From assembly GCA_947371015.1 (NCBI GenBank), contig CANBNK010000002.1, positions 1-64,000 of the forward strand: a stretch of 64,000 nucleotides of DNA. The letters are read 5' to 3'. The notes beneath the pieces were generated by a model. It was not told the origin of the DNA, searched no databases, and saw only the letters and a list, made by a program, of their open reading frames with translations. The position numbers and the translations under genes are program-made. Source of the DNA: Acetobacteraceae bacterium (GTDB taxonomy: Bacteria; Pseudomonadota; Alphaproteobacteria; Acetobacterales; Acetobacteraceae). Shown piece after piece: positions 1 to 9,736 of this stretch (positions are counted from its first letter, which is position 1; each line of letters begins with the position of its first letter).

Positions 1-1948
1 GGGCGCCGATCAGCCGGCTGACGCTGTGCTTCTCCATGTATTCGGACATGTCGATCCGCGTCATCGCCCGCTCATCGTCGAACAGGAAGCTCGCCAGCGT
101 CTTCACCAGCTCGGTCTTGCCCACACCGGTGGGGCCCAGGAACAGGAAGCTACCGATGGGCCGGTTGGGGTCCTGCAACCCCGCCCTGGCCCGCCGCACC
201 GCCTTGCTGACCGCCTCCAGCGCCTCCTGCTGGCCGACCACGCGTTGCCGCAGCTGGTCTTCCATCTTCAGCAGCTTGGCGCGCTCGCCCTGCAGCATCT
301 TCTCCACGGGAATGCCGGTCCAGCGGCTGACCACGCCGGCGATGCCTTCCTCGGTCACCGCCTCGTTCACCAGGCGGGCATCGCCATCCCCGGCACTGGC
401 CAGTTTCTTCTCCAGCTGTGGGATTTCGCCGTACAGCAGTTGGGAAGCGCGGGCGAAGTCGCCGCGGTTCTGCGCCATCTCGGCTTCGGTGCGCGACTGG
501 TCCAGTTGCTCCTTCAGCTTCTGGCTCTCGACCACCTTGCCCTTCTCGGCCGCCCAGCGCTGGGTCATCTCACCCGAGCGTTCCTCCAGCTCGGCCAGCT
601 CCTTCTCCAGCTTGCCCAGCCGGTCCTTGGAGGCGGTATCCTGCTCCTTCTTCAGCGCCTCGCGCTCGATCTTCAGCCGCATCAGGTCGCGGTCTATCGC
701 GTCCAGTTCCTCCGGCTTGCTGTCCACCTGCATGCGCAGGCGCGACGACGCCTCGTCCATCAGGTCGATCGCCTTGTCCGGCAGGAAGCGGTCGGTGATG
801 TAGCGGTTGCTCAGCGTCGCCGCGGCCACCAGCGCGGCATCGGTGATCCGCACGCCGTGGTGCAGCTCGTACTTCTCCTTGATGCCGCGGAGGATCGAGA
901 TGGTGTCCTCCACGCTCGGCTCACCCACGAAGACGGACTGGAAGCGCCGCGCCAGCGCCGCATCCTTCTCGATGTGCTTGCGGTATTCATCCAGCGTGGT
1001 CGCGCCGATGCAGTGCAACTCGCCGCGAGCCAGGGCCGGCTTCAGCAGGTTCGACGCATCCATCGCCCCCTCGCCCTTGCCGGCGCCGACCAGCGTGTGC
1101 ATCTCATCGATGAACAAGATGATCTCGCCGGCGGCCTGCTCGACCTCGTTGAGCACGCCCTTCAGCCGCTCCTCGAACTCACCGCGATACTTGGCGCCGG
1201 CGACCATGGCGCCGAGGTCCAGCGCCATGACGCGCTTGTTCTTCAGCGCCTCCGGCACGTCGCCCTTGGCGATGCGCAGCGCCAAGCCCTCCACGATGGC
1301 GGTCTTGCCGACACCTGGTTCGCCGATCAGCACCGGGTTGTTCTTGGTGCGCCGCGCCAATACCTGGATCGAGCGACGGATTTCCTCGTCGCGGCCGATC
1401 ACCGGGTCCAGCTTGCCGTTGCGCGCCAGTTCGGTGATGTCGCGCGCGTATTTCTTCAGCGCCTCGAAGCTCTGCTCAGCGTTCTGGCTATCGACCTTGC
1501 GGCCCTTGCGCAGGTCAGTCACCGCGCCTTCCAGCCGCTGGGCATCGGCGCCTGCCGCCTTCAACAGCTTGGCCGAAGGCGTGTCGCTGGCTGCCAGCGC
1601 CACCAGCAGGCGGTCCTGCGCGACGTATTCGTCGCCGGCGCGCTGCGCCTGCTGCTGCGCGGCGTCCAGCACACGAACTATCTCGGGCGTGAACTGCGGC
1701 TGCTGGCCGGAGGCCCCGCCACCCGTCACCTTCGGCTGGCGACCGATCTCAGCGTCCACCGCCTGCTTGGCGTGGGCGGCATCGCCACCGGCAGCGCGGA
1801 TCAGCCCAGCGGCCGCACCTTGTTCGTCATCCAGCAGCGCCTTGAGCAGATGCTCTGGCGTCACTCGCTGGTGATACTCCCTAATGGCGATCGTTTGCGC
1901 CGCTTGCAGAAAGCCCTTGGCGCGGTCGGTAAATTTCTCGATGTCCAT
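1..1948 (-). CDS. clpB: ATP-dependent disaggregase ClpB, C-terminus cut by window edge
   Basis: ClpB is the cytoplasmic AAA+ disaggregase that works with DnaK/DnaJ to rescue aggregated proteins. About 649 residues are visible. They begin [13 protein letters not shown], followed by the Clp N-domain, the first AAA module with Walker A GEPGVGKT near residue 209 and Walker B ILFIDE, a charged coiled-coil middle domain at about 400-540, and the second Walker A GPTGVGKT near residue 607. A normal ClpB has about 860 residues, so roughly 210 C-terminal residues lie outside the window. The start is the ATG of MDIEKF, which matches the family. It is transcribed away from the MOSC gene. A heat-shock-type promoter is proposed just upstream. 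Confidence 0.98.
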   Translation of the reverse strand, partial: MDIEKFTDRAKGFLQAAQTIAIREYHQRVTPEHLLKALLDDEQGAAAGLIRAAGGDAAHAKQAVDAEIGRQPKVTGGGASGQQPQFTPEIVRVLDAAQQQAQRAGDEYVAQDRLLVALAASDTPSAKLLKAAGADAQRLEGAVTDLRKGRKVDSQNAEQSFEALKKYARDITELARNGKLDPVIGRDEEIRRSIQVLARRTKNNPVLIGEPGVGKTAIVEGLALRIAKGDVPEALKNKRVMALDLGAMVAGAKYRGEFEERLKGVLNEVEQAAGEIILFIDEMHTLVGAGKGEGAMDASNLLKPALARGELHCIGATTLDEYRKHIEKDAALARRFQSVFVGEPSVEDTISILRGIKEKYELHHGVRITDAALVAAATLSNRYITDRFLPDKAIDLMDEASSRLRMQVDSKPEELDAIDRDLMRLKIEREALKKEQDTASKDRLGKLEKELAELEERSGEMTQRWAAEKGKVVESQKLKEQLDQSRTEAEMAQNRGDFARASQLLYGEIPQLEKKLASAGDGDARLVNEAVTEEGIAGVVSRWTGIPVEKMLQGERAKLLKMEDQLRQRVVGQQEALEAVSKAVRRARAGLQDPNRPIGSFLFLGPTGVGKTELVKTLASFLFDDERAMTRIDMSEYMEKHSVSRLIGA

Positions 1949-2022
1949 GACGATGTCCCTTTCCGGCGACTGGTGCCTCCCATCCCCGAAGGCAATGGGC
2001 CACACCATCTAACGCCAGATGT

Positions 2023-2048
2023 GGTAAATCGCCTTGATCCCCTTCAAG
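2023..2048 (-). promoter_or_regulatory. Possible RpoH (sigma-32) promoter of clpB
   Basis: On the minus strand CTTGAA (2043-2048) is followed after 14 bases by TTTACC (2023-2028), about 75 bases before the clpB start. The alphaproteobacterial heat-shock consensus has CTTG followed about 17 bases later by a T-rich -10. The -35 is perfect and the -10 is only a partial match. clpB is a standard RpoH target, which supports the call. Confidence 0.4.
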
Positions 2049-2071
2049 GTCTGGGCAGAGGAATTTCTTCC

Positions 2072-2842
2072 ATGCGGGTCGAGCAGCTCTATCGCTACCC
2101 GGTCAAAGGGCTGAGTGCCGAGGCGCTGGAAGCCGTCACCCTCAGCCCCGGCCAATGCCTGCCACATGACCGCCGCTTCGCCCTGGCCCAAGGTGATAAT
2201 CCGTTCGACCTGGCGGCCCCGGCCTGGGTACCGAAGACCCGGTTCGGCTGCCTGGCCGTCAATGCCGGCCTGGCACTGCTGCAATCCGCCTTCGACCCCA
2301 AGACCGGCACGCTGGCGCTGCGCGCACCCGACGGCGCCGCCATGCTGGGCGATACCCGCAGCATCGCCGGCCGCGCCGAGATCGCCGGCTTTCTTACCCG
2401 CTACCTCGGCACCGAGGCGCGCGGCACGCCCCGCTTTCTGGAAGCGCCGGGGCACAACTTCACGGATGTCGCGGCGAAATGCGTCTCGATCATCGGCCTG
2501 GCCAGCCTGCACGCACTGGAGGCGGCCACCGGCGCCAGGCTGGACCCGCTGCGATTCCGCGCGAATGTCTATGTCAGCGGCGGCGCGGCCTGGGCCGAGT
2601 TCGGGTTGCTCGGCAAGGAGATCCAACTGGGTGGCGCGCGGCTGCGGGTGTTCAAGCGCATCGTGCGTTGCCCGGCGACGCAGGTGAACCCCGGCACGGC
2701 GCAGCGGGACGCCGACCCGCCGGCCTGGCTGCGCCAGCATTTCGGCCATGCCGATCTCGGCGTCTATGCGGAGGTGCTGGAGGGCGGGCGTGTCACCATG
2801 GGGGACGCGCTGACGCCGTTGCAGGGCGAGTTGCTGGGGTAA
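2072..2842 (+). CDS. MOSC domain-containing protein (YcbX/mARC type)
   Basis: The 256-residue protein has an N-terminal MOSC_N beta-barrel beginning MRVEQLYRYPVKGL and a C-terminal MOSC domain. The conserved cysteine lies in RCPATQVNP at Cys200, which in this family binds molybdenum cofactor or carries sulfur. Relatives such as YcbX and mARC reduce N-hydroxylated compounds with electrons from a partner flavoprotein or ferredoxin. No partner domain is fused here, and the exact substrate cannot be told. The start was chosen at the ATG where family similarity begins. The gene diverges from clpB. Confidence 0.88.
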   Translation: MRVEQLYRYPVKGLSAEALEAVTLSPGQCLPHDRRFALAQGDNPFDLAAPAWVPKTRFGCLAVNAGLALLQSAFDPKTGTLALRAPDGAAMLGDTRSIAGRAEIAGFLTRYLGTEARGTPRFLEAPGHNFTDVAAKCVSIIGLASLHALEAATGARLDPLRFRANVYVSGGAAWAEFGLLGKEIQLGGARLRVFKRIVRCPATQVNPGTAQRDADPPAWLRQHFGHADLGVYAEVLEGGRVTMGDALTPLQGELLG

Positions 2843-2977
2843 TGCCTGATGCCCTGAGAGCGGGGCGTCACGCAGTCTCCCAGACAGGGGCCGGACTGGG
2901 ATCACCCCTGCGGTCGTGGTGATCCCCGCTGCATCAGCGCGAAGCCGGCTGGCGCCTGGACGCCAGCTTGGCGGGGC

Positions 2978-3571
2978 TCAGCCCTGGTCGCGCTCGCGGT
3001 TGTCGCGGTCGCGGCTGTCGCGTTCACGCGCGTCGCGGTCGCGGTCCCGCGGCTCACGATCGCGGGGCTCGCGCGGTTCGGCGTGGATCTGCTGAACCTC
3101 GGCCTCCAGTTCCGCTTCCAGGTTGTTGCCGCCCTGGCTGCCGAACTCCGGCTGCTCCATGCCGCCGCCTTCCTGGCCCTGCATCTCGCTGCCCTGCTCC
3201 GGCCCTTGGTAGCGGCCGCGCGGGTGCTGCTGCTGCGGCGCTGGCTGCTGCGCCTGGCTCATGGCGTTCAGGATGCGGAAGTAGTGCTCGGCGTGCTGGA
3301 AATAGCCCTCGGCCATCACCCGGTCGCCGCCGCTGGTCGCGTCGCGGCCCAGCTGCAGGTATTTCTCGAACAGCTGCTGGGCGGTGCCGCGCAGCCGCAT
3401 ATCCGGCCCGGTCGAGTCGAAGACGTGGTTGCGGTTCATCGGCTGATGACCGCTGCCACCTCCGCTGCTGCCGGCGTTGCGGAAATGACCGCCGCCGCCG
3501 CCGCCACCGCCCCCGCCGCCACCACCGCCGTGCCGGTTCTGCCCGCGGCCACGCATGCGCTTCATGTTCAT
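2978..3571 (-). CDS. DUF4167 domain-containing protein
   Basis: This 197-residue protein begins MNMKRMRGRGQNR, followed by a run of about 14 glycines, then the DUF4167 core (NHVFDSTGPDMRLRGTAQQL at about residues 45-64, and a segment rich in Tyr/His ending RILNAMSQ). The C-terminus is low complexity with alternating Arg/Asp/Glu repeats. The family sits next to prmC/prfA in many alphaproteobacteria. The basic Gly-rich head and charged tail suggest RNA binding, but the function is not established. The internal ATG is chosen because the DUF4167 signature starts there. The upstream 222 bases to prmC show no other gene. Confidence 0.85.
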   Translation of the reverse strand: MNMKRMRGRGQNRHGGGGGGGGGGGGGGHFRNAGSSGGGSGHQPMNRNHVFDSTGPDMRLRGTAQQLFEKYLQLGRDATSGGDRVMAEGYFQHAEHYFRILNAMSQAQQPAPQQQHPRGRYQGPEQGSEMQGQEGGGMEQPEFGSQGGNNLEAELEAEVQQIHAEPREPRDREPRDRDRDARERDSRDRDNRERDQG

Positions 3572-3793
3572 CTGTGTCGTGTCTGCCGTCTCGCAGCGGG
3601 ACCAAACCCTGCGCCTGGCACATGCCACCAAACCGGTTGATGCCCGGTAAGGTCTGCTCGGGTGGTCACATCCTGTTATTGCATCGCGGTGGGGTGCCGA
3701 AGGCCGGCTGGCCCACCAGGCGCTTCCGGGGCTGAAGCCCAACGGAAACCTTGGGCAGGCTAGCCCCCCGGATCGCCAGCGCCAAACAGTATT

Positions 3794-4690
3794 TTACGCT
3801 GCGGCTCTGGTTCCGGCGGAAAGCACCATCGCGCGGTCAATACCCCCCAAATCGGCCCGCAGCGGCCCGGATTCAAGCCCCGCCGCCCGCGCCAGCGCCG
3901 AAACCGCCGGTCCCTGGCCGATTCCCAGTTCCAGCACAGCGCGCCCCCCAGGCCGGAGCAGCCGGGGCAGCGCCGCCACGATGGCCCGGTACGCCACCAG
4001 CCCGTCCGCGCCGCCATCCAGCGCGCTGGCCGGTTCATGCGCCGCCACCTCCGGCATCAGGCCGGGAATCGCCGCTGCTTCGATGTAGGGCGGGTTGGAC
4101 AGCACCAGGTCGAATCGGCCCGCCAGCGGCGCTGCCCACTCCGCCGCCAGAAAGCGTGCCAGCCCGGCCAGCCCCAGCGCCCGCGCATTGCTGGCGGCCA
4201 GCGCTGCCGCCGCGGGGTTGCGGTCCAGCCCCACCCCGGTCGCGTTCGGGTATTCGGACAGCACCGCCAGCAGCAGGCAGCCGGTGCCGGTGCCCAGGTC
4301 CAGCACGCTCAGCGGCGCGGCACGGTCGGGGAAGGCGTCCAGCGCCGCCTCCACCAAGGCCTCGCTATCGGCGCGCGGGATCAGCGTGGCGGGCGAAACC
4401 GCAAACCGCAGCGACCAGAATTCCTGCCAGCCCAGCAGGAAGGCCATCGGTTCATGCCCGACCCGCCGCTGCACCAGGCCGGCGAAGCGCTGCGCCTTTT
4501 GCAGCTCCACCGGCGCGCGGGGGTCGCGCAGCAGGTCCTCGGCGCGGCAGTCCAGCACGTGGGAGAGCAGCAGCCGCGCTTCCATCCGCGGCCCCTCGAT
4601 GGCCGCCGCCCGCAGCAACTGCCCACCGCGACAAAGCAGGAAGCCAACCGTGCCGGCCGGCTCCGCGCAGGCCGCCACGGCGGGGCTCAA
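3794..4690 (-). CDS. prmC: Peptide chain release factor N5-glutamine methyltransferase PrmC
   Basis: PrmC methylates the glutamine of the GGQ motif in release factors using S-adenosylmethionine. The 298-residue protein has an N-terminal helical domain, the SAM-binding motif LDLGTGTG at about 130-137, and the catalytic NPPY motif at 199-202 that holds the target glutamine. Its start overlaps the stop of prfA by four bases (ATGA), so it is translationally coupled to its substrate gene. The length is normal for the family. Confidence 0.96.
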   Translation of the reverse strand: MSPAVAACAEPAGTVGFLLCRGGQLLRAAAIEGPRMEARLLLSHVLDCRAEDLLRDPRAPVELQKAQRFAGLVQRRVGHEPMAFLLGWQEFWSLRFAVSPATLIPRADSEALVEAALDAFPDRAAPLSVLDLGTGTGCLLLAVLSEYPNATGVGLDRNPAAAALAASNARALGLAGLARFLAAEWAAPLAGRFDLVLSNPPYIEAAAIPGLMPEVAAHEPASALDGGADGLVAYRAIVAALPRLLRPGGRAVLELGIGQGPAVSALARAAGLESGPLRADLGGIDRAMVLSAGTRAAA

Positions 4691-5742
4691 TCCAGCTCCG
4701 CCGCCAGCCGTGCGGCCTCGTCCTCGGCGGTCAGCGCGTCGATCACGTCGTCGAACTCGCCCAGCATCACCCGGTCGATCTTGTGCAGCGTCAGGCCGAT
4801 CCGATGGTCCGTCACCCGCCCCTGCGGGAAGTTGTAGGTCCGAATCCGCTCGCTGCGGTCGCCGGTGCCGACCTGGCCCTTGCGGTCCGCCGCCCGCGCA
4901 TTCGCCAGGCTTACCCGCTGCGCTTCGTAGATGCGGCTGCGGAGGATCTTCATCGCCTTGGCGCGGTTCTTGTGCTGGCTGCGCTCCTCCTGCATCGCCA
5001 CCACGGTGCCGGTGGGCAGGTGCGTTATCCGCACGGCGCTGTCGGTCTTGTTGACGTGCTGGCCGCCGGCGCCGCTGGCCCGGTAGGTGTCGATCCGCAG
5101 GTCGCTCTCGTTGATCTGCACATCGACCTCCTCGGCCTCCGGCATCACCGCCACCGTGACGGTGGAGGTATGGATGCGCCCCTGGGTCTCCGTCGCCGGC
5201 ACCCGCTGCACCCGGTGCACGCCACTCTCGAACTTCAGCTTGGCGAACACGCCGCGCCCGGCGATCTCGGCCACCGCGCCCTTGACGCCGCCCAGTTCGC
5301 TCTCGTCGTAGTCCATCACCTCGAACTTCCAGCGCTGGCCCTCGGCGAACTTCTGGTAGGCACGGAACAGCTCGGCGGCGAACAGCCCTGCCTCGTCGCC
5401 ACCGGCGGCGGGGCGGATTTCCAGGATCGCGTTGCGTTCGTCGGCACTGTCCTTCGGCAGCAGCATCAGGCGCACCTCGCGCTCCAGCTGCGGCAGGCTT
5501 TCCTTCAGCGCCTGCAACTCGGCCTCGGCGAGTTCCTTCATCTCGGGGTCGGCCAGCATGGCCTGCGCCTCCGCGCGCGCCTGCTCGGCCTCGCGCAGCG
5601 CCGTCACCCGCTCGACCAGCGGCTCCAGCTCGCTGAGTTCGCGCGACAGGGTGCCGAACTGGCTGCCATCGGCCGAGGATAGCTGGTGCCGGACTTCCTC
5701 TGCCCGGGTCAGCACCCGGTCCAGCTTTTCGGCGAGGCTCAT
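4687..5742 (-). CDS. prfA: Peptide chain release factor 1 (RF1)
   Basis: RF1 recognises UAA and UAG stop codons on the ribosome and triggers peptide release. The 351-residue sequence has the N-terminal coiled-coil domain, the tripeptide anticodon PAT at 182-184 that distinguishes RF1 from RF2 (SPF), and the catalytic GGQ at 226-228 within [15 protein letters not shown]. It lies 6 bases after hisS and overlaps prmC, forming a hisS-prfA-prmC translation operon on the minus strand. Confidence 0.98.
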   Translation of the reverse strand: MSLAEKLDRVLTRAEEVRHQLSSADGSQFGTLSRELSELEPLVERVTALREAEQARAEAQAMLADPEMKELAEAELQALKESLPQLEREVRLMLLPKDSADERNAILEIRPAAGGDEAGLFAAELFRAYQKFAEGQRWKFEVMDYDESELGGVKGAVAEIAGRGVFAKLKFESGVHRVQRVPATETQGRIHTSTVTVAVMPEAEEVDVQINESDLRIDTYRASGAGGQHVNKTDSAVRITHLPTGTVVAMQEERSQHKNRAKAMKILRSRIYEAQRVSLANARAADRKGQVGTGDRSERIRTYNFPQGRVTDHRIGLTLHKIDRVMLGEFDDVIDALTAEDEAARLAAELD

Positions 5743-5748
5743 GCCAGC

Positions 5749-7017
5749 TTACCCGCGCGCCGTGGGCGCGAGGCGCGCGGCCACTTCCGCCAGCGGCACC
5801 ATCTCCTGCGTGCCCGCATCCAGGTCGCGCAGCTGCGCCACACCCTTTTCGATCTCGTCCTCGCCCAGGATCACCGCAGCGCGGGCGCCCAGCTTGTTGG
5901 CGCGTTCCATCCGGCGCTTAAGGTTGCCCTTGTAGCCGATCTCCGCCACCACGCCGGCGCGGCGCAGCGCCTGCACCATGTCCAGTGCCGGCCCCTCGGC
6001 CGCCTCGCCCACCGGGATGACGGCCACCGGCCGCGCCGCCGCCGGGGTGCTGCCGGCGACTTCCAGCAGCAGGCCCAGCCGCTCCACGCCGGCGGCCCAG
6101 CCAACGGAAGGCGTTGCCGGCCCGCCCATTTCCTCGACCAGGCCGTCATACCGCCCGCCGGCCATGACCGTGCCCTGGGCGCCCAGCTTCTCGGTCACGA
6201 ACTCGAAGGCCGTGTGGCTGTAGTAGTCCAAGCCACGCACGATCCGCGGGTTGATGCGGTACGGCACGGCGAAGCGCTGCAGGTGCTTCTGCACGCCCTC
6301 GAAAAAGGCCGCGGCCTCCGGCGTCAGGTAGTCGAAGATGGTCGGCGCGCCCTCGATCAGCGCGCGGTCGCCCTTGTCCTTGCTGTCCAGGATGCGGAGC
6401 GGGTTCTTCTCCAGCCGCAGCTTGCTGTCGTCGGAAAGCGCGGGGGCATGCTGCTGGAAATACGCCACCAGCGCGGCCCGATAGGCGTGCCGGCTCGCGG
6501 CGTCGCCCAGCGTGTTCACCTCCAGCACCGTGCCCTCGTCGATGCCGAGTTCCTGCTGAATGTGCCAGCCGGCGGCAATCGCCTCGGCATCTGCCAGCGG
6601 CTCGGCGGCGCCCAGGATTTCCAGCCCGATCTGGTGGAACTGCCGGTAGCGGCCCTTCTGCGGGCGCTCGTAGCGGAACATCGGCCCGGCATAGAACACC
6701 TTGCGGGGTAGGCCGCCCTGCGTCAGGCCGTTGCTGACCAGCGCGCGGCAGACGCCGGCGGTGTTCTCCGGCCGCAGCGTCACGCTCTCGCCGCCACGAT
6801 CCTCGAAGGAATACATCTCCTTCGTCACGACATCCGACGTATCGCCCAGGCTGCGGGCGAAGACGCGGGTATCCTCGAAGATCGGGGTCACCCATTCCTC
6901 GAAGCCATAGAGGGTGGCGATGCGGCGCGCCGTCTCCACCACCTTGTGGTGGCGACGGAACTCCTCGCCGATCAGGTCATGCGTGCCGCGGGCGGGCTGA
7001 AGCTGGGTGGGGGCCAT
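5749..7017 (-). CDS. hisS: Histidine--tRNA ligase
   Basis: Class II aminoacyl-tRNA synthetase that charges tRNA-His in the cytoplasm. The 422-residue protein starts [15 protein letters not shown], the usual beginning with the RGTHD motif. Class II motif 2 is seen as [19 protein letters not shown], the histidine signature as [13 protein letters not shown], and the C-terminal anticodon-binding domain spans about residues 325-420. Length and domain order are standard. It heads the tight hisS-prfA-prmC cluster. Confidence 0.97.
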   Translation of the reverse strand: MAPTQLQPARGTHDLIGEEFRRHHKVVETARRIATLYGFEEWVTPIFEDTRVFARSLGDTSDVVTKEMYSFEDRGGESVTLRPENTAGVCRALVSNGLTQGGLPRKVFYAGPMFRYERPQKGRYRQFHQIGLEILGAAEPLADAEAIAAGWHIQQELGIDEGTVLEVNTLGDAASRHAYRAALVAYFQQHAPALSDDSKLRLEKNPLRILDSKDKGDRALIEGAPTIFDYLTPEAAAFFEGVQKHLQRFAVPYRINPRIVRGLDYYSHTAFEFVTEKLGAQGTVMAGGRYDGLVEEMGGPATPSVGWAAGVERLGLLLEVAGSTPAAARPVAVIPVGEAAEGPALDMVQALRRAGVVAEIGYKGNLKRRMERANKLGARAAVILGEDEIEKGVAQLRDLDAGTQEMVPLAEVAARLAPTARG

Positions 7018-7056
7018 CCCGGCGGGGTAGCGCGCGGCGCCGCGCCGGGCAAGGGT

Positions 7057-7212
7057 TCAGCGCAACGCCAGCGTCAAGCCGAGCATCAGACCCAGTTGTA
7101 GGCTGAGCATGACGGTCAGCCGGCGCAGAGCGGCCTGGTGCCGCACGGGGTCGAACGCCTCCGGCCCGCGCAGGTCCTGCACCAGCAGGGCGGAGGCGCC
7201 GAAGCCGTTCAC
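7057..7212 (-). CDS. Small 51-residue membrane protein coupled to ispG
   Basis: A short reading frame begins at a GTG whose GTGA overlaps the ispG stop codon, the usual four-base coupling. It reads [20 protein letters not shown], then a basic amphipathic stretch, then one hydrophobic segment ([15 protein letters not shown]) ending in a single Arg before TGA. The predicted topology is one C-terminal transmembrane helix. I recognise no family. The overlap, uninterrupted frame, charge distribution and position filling the ispG-hisS gap favour a real gene. With only 51 codons, chance cannot be excluded. Confidence 0.5.
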   Translation of the reverse strand: MNGFGASALLVQDLRGPEAFDPVRHQAALRRLTVMLSLQLGLMLGLTLALR

Positions 7213-8342
7213 TCCGCTGCCAAAGCCTTGGCCTTCTCGGCGGCCTTCTCGGCCTCCAGTTCACCAGCCCGCTTCTCGACCAGACCGACCAGGTGGTCCA
7301 CCATGGCGTTCTCGTCGATCGTGTGGTCAGTCTTGCCGGCGGCATAGATCATGTGCCGCCCAGCGCCGCCGCCGGTCAGGCCGATATCGGTCATCAGCGC
7401 CTCGCCCGGGCCATTCACCACGCAGCCGATGATGGAAAGGCTGATCGGGGTCTCGATATGCGCCAGCCGGTCCTCCAGCTTCGCCACCGTCTCGATGACG
7501 TTGAAACCCTGGCGGGCACAGCTGGGGCAGGAGATGATCTTCACGCCGCGATGGCGGATGCCCAGCGACTTCAGCATCTCCCAGCCGACATGCACCTCCT
7601 CCTCCGGCTCAGCGCTCAGGGAGACGCGCAGCGTGTCGCCGATGCCGGCCCAGAGCAGGTTGCCCATGCCAATGGCGCTCTTCACCGTGCCGGTCCGCTT
7701 GCCGCCGGCTTCGGTGATGCCGATGTGCAGCGGGTGGTCGCAGACCTCCGCCAACTGCTGGTAGGCGGCGACGGCCAGGAAGACGTCGCTGGCCTTCACG
7801 CTGATCTTGAACTCATGAAAGTCGTTCTGCAGCAGGTGGTCGGCGTGCCACAGCGCGCTTTCCACCAGGGCTTCCGGGTTGGGCTCGCCGTACTTGTCCA
7901 GCAGGTGCTTTTCCAGGCTGCCGCCATTCACGCCGATGCGGATGCTGCACCCGTAGTCGCGCGCCGCCTTGACCACTTCCTTCACCCGCTCGGCGCTGCC
8001 GATATTGCCCGGGTTGATCCGCAGGCAGGCGGCGCCGGCCTTGGCGGCTTCGATGGCGCGGCGATAGTGGAAGTGGATGTCCGCCACGATGGGCACATTC
8101 ACTTCGCGCACAATCTCTGCGAGTGCGGCGGTGGCTTCAGGTGTCGGGCAGGAAACCCGCACAATGTCCACGCCCGCCACCTCGGCCCGGCGGATTTGCG
8201 CGATGGTCGCCGCGGCGTCCTCGGTCGGCGTGTTGGTCATGGTCTGGACGGTGATCGGCGCGCCGCCGCCCACCGGCACCTTGCCGACCATGATCTGCCG
8301 GGACTTGCGGCGTTCAATATGCTGGTAGGGGCGATAGCTCAT
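7209..8342 (-). CDS. ispG: 4-hydroxy-3-methylbut-2-en-1-yl diphosphate synthase (flavodoxin/ferredoxin)
   Basis: IspG (GcpE) reduces 2-C-methyl-D-erythritol 2,4-cyclodiphosphate to HMBPP in the MEP isoprenoid pathway, using a [4Fe-4S] cluster fed by flavodoxin or ferredoxin. In this 377-residue protein the N-terminal TIM barrel starts at [13 protein letters not shown], and the cluster ligands are Cys272, Cys275 and Cys307 plus Glu314 in GCVVNGPGE. The C-terminus carries an extra Lys/Glu/Ala-rich tail. It is followed by a coupled small membrane ORF and then hisS. Confidence 0.97.
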   Translation of the reverse strand: MSYRPYQHIERRKSRQIMVGKVPVGGGAPITVQTMTNTPTEDAAATIAQIRRAEVAGVDIVRVSCPTPEATAALAEIVREVNVPIVADIHFHYRRAIEAAKAGAACLRINPGNIGSAERVKEVVKAARDYGCSIRIGVNGGSLEKHLLDKYGEPNPEALVESALWHADHLLQNDFHEFKISVKASDVFLAVAAYQQLAEVCDHPLHIGITEAGGKRTGTVKSAIGMGNLLWAGIGDTLRVSLSAEPEEEVHVGWEMLKSLGIRHRGVKIISCPSCARQGFNVIETVAKLEDRLAHIETPISLSIIGCVVNGPGEALMTDIGLTGGGAGRHMIYAAGKTDHTIDENAMVDHLVGLVEKRAGELEAEKAAEKAKALAAE

Positions 8343-8436
8343 CGGTCACGGGTCCCTTGCGCTTGGCGCGCAATATGGCAGCGCGCTCGGCCCGGACCAA
8401 GTGTGCCCTGCCCAAGCACGCCGCGATGATTTCAGC

Positions 8437-9543
8437 CTATTGCGGCGGCTCGTAGGCGCGGTCTTCCGGCCTGGTCGACCGCGGACGCGGGACGGCCGGG
8501 CGCGGCGCAGGGGCCACTGTCGGGGTCGCCGCGGCCAGGGCCGGCGGCGCATCCGCACTCGGCGCCACCGCCGGCAAGGCATTGAAGTTGCCGGCCCTCA
8601 GGCGCTCCGGGTCCATCGGGATATCCCGCTTGACCGAAGTATTGGCCGGAAAGGCCGGGATCGGCAGGCCATCGACCACGATCTCAGTGCCTGCGGCGAA
8701 GCCGATGGTCAGCATCAGCCCTTCCCGCGGCGGAATCTGCAGGATCTCGCCCGCCTTCAGCAGCCGGCTCACCAAGCTCTGGCTGGTGGTGCGGTCGCGC
8801 AGGCTGACCCAGGTATCCGACTTGGCCCGCAGTGAAATCCGCGATTCGTCGCTCCGCGGGGTCGGCGGCGTCGCCAGGCTGGTTTGCCCAAAGCCGGGCC
8901 CGCCGGGCGTCGGCGCGTTCGGCGCGGTAGCCGCAATGGCGGAAGGCGGCCCCGCACCCATTGGGCGCTGGACAGGTTGCTGCAAGGCGCCAGCGATCAG
9001 CGCCCCGGCACCTTGCGGCAAGCTGGCCTGGGGCAGATTGCCCGGCGCCAGGTTAGACGGCAACGGCGAGGCCTCGCGCGCGGCCTGTTCAAGCCGCGGC
9101 GGCATCGGCGGCACTGTATCCACGGTGCGCGTGCCGCTGCCGGACCACTGGAACCACGCCATGTAGGCACCAACCACCAGCACCACGCCGGCCATCACCA
9201 CCACGCCGGCCGGGATGCCACGTTCCGGCACCGGTTCGGGGAAGACCAGGTCGGAACGGCGCTGCGGGGTCGCCGAGGCAGCCTCGCGGAAGCGGCGCAC
9301 CATATCGTCGTCGTCCAGCCCCAGGGCCCGCGCATAGGTACGAACGAATCCGAGGACATAGGCCGGCGCCGGCAACTCGCGGACGCGACCTTCCTCCAGC
9401 GCGGCCAGATAGACCCGGCGGATACGCAGACTGGCGGCCATGTCCTCAATGGACAGGCCCAACGCAATCCGGGCATCGCGCAGTTGCTCCCCGAGCCGAG
9501 CGGCTTCGCCGGCGGAGGGGTCAGGTCGGGAAAGGCGCTTCAT
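8437..9543 (-). CDS. RodZ-like helix-turn-helix membrane protein (DUF4115)
   Basis: The 368-residue protein has an N-terminal cytoplasmic HTH_25 domain (about residues 12-75, with LGEQLRDARIALGLSIEDMA), one transmembrane helix near 110-130 (GVVVMAGVVLVVGAYMAWF), a Pro/Ala-rich periplasmic linker and a C-terminal DUF4115 domain (TWVSLRDRTTSQSLVSRLLK). This is the RodZ architecture, which links MreB to the cell-wall elongation machinery. Whether it does so here is inferred. An upstream in-frame GTG (9552) could add three residues; neither start has an obvious ribosome binding site. ispG follows it, as in many proteobacteria. Confidence 0.85.
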   Translation of the reverse strand: MKRLSRPDPSAGEAARLGEQLRDARIALGLSIEDMAASLRIRRVYLAALEEGRVRELPAPAYVLGFVRTYARALGLDDDDMVRRFREAASATPQRRSDLVFPEPVPERGIPAGVVVMAGVVLVVGAYMAWFQWSGSGTRTVDTVPPMPPRLEQAAREASPLPSNLAPGNLPQASLPQGAGALIAGALQQPVQRPMGAGPPSAIAATAPNAPTPGGPGFGQTSLATPPTPRSDESRISLRAKSDTWVSLRDRTTSQSLVSRLLKAGEILQIPPREGLMLTIGFAAGTEIVVDGLPIPAFPANTSVKRDIPMDPERLRAGNFNALPAVAPSADAPPALAAATPTVAPAPRPAVPRPRSTRPEDRAYEPPQ

Positions 9544-9715
9544 GTGGGACACGCATCAGCGATGTAGCGCCTGGAATGGCCCAGCGCAAAGCGAATCACA
9601 AGAACCGTTGCGCATTTCATCATACGGACACGACCCGGCCGAGGGCCGCGAAACCTGGACGCTCATGTGCCATATGAACTGGACCGCCTAGGCTGTTGGC
9701 CAGAGAAATATCAAG

Positions 9716-9734
9716 CAGTATATCCAATATACTG
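9716..9734. promoter_or_regulatory. AT-rich perfect palindrome after the nitronate monooxygenase gene
   Basis: CAGTATAT and ATATACTG form 8-base arms around CCA, two bases past the stop codon of the monooxygenase gene and about 170 bases upstream of the RodZ-like gene. It stands out as AT-rich in very GC-rich DNA. There is no T-run, so it looks more like a protein-binding operator than an intrinsic terminator. The other 190 bases of this gap show no gene. Confidence 0.4.
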
Positions 9735-9736
9735 GA

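Noticed and set aside
26-2842. A 938-codon open frame on the plus strand across clpB
   Set aside because: Its first two thirds are antisense to clpB in GC-rich codon-biased DNA; only the last part from 2072 is a real gene (MOSC).
3490-3533. Glycine-codon microsatellite in the DUF4167 gene as a phase-variable switch
   Set aside because: Codons are mixed (gcc, acc, ccc on the plus strand), so slippage is limited, and poly-Gly heads are usual in DUF4167.
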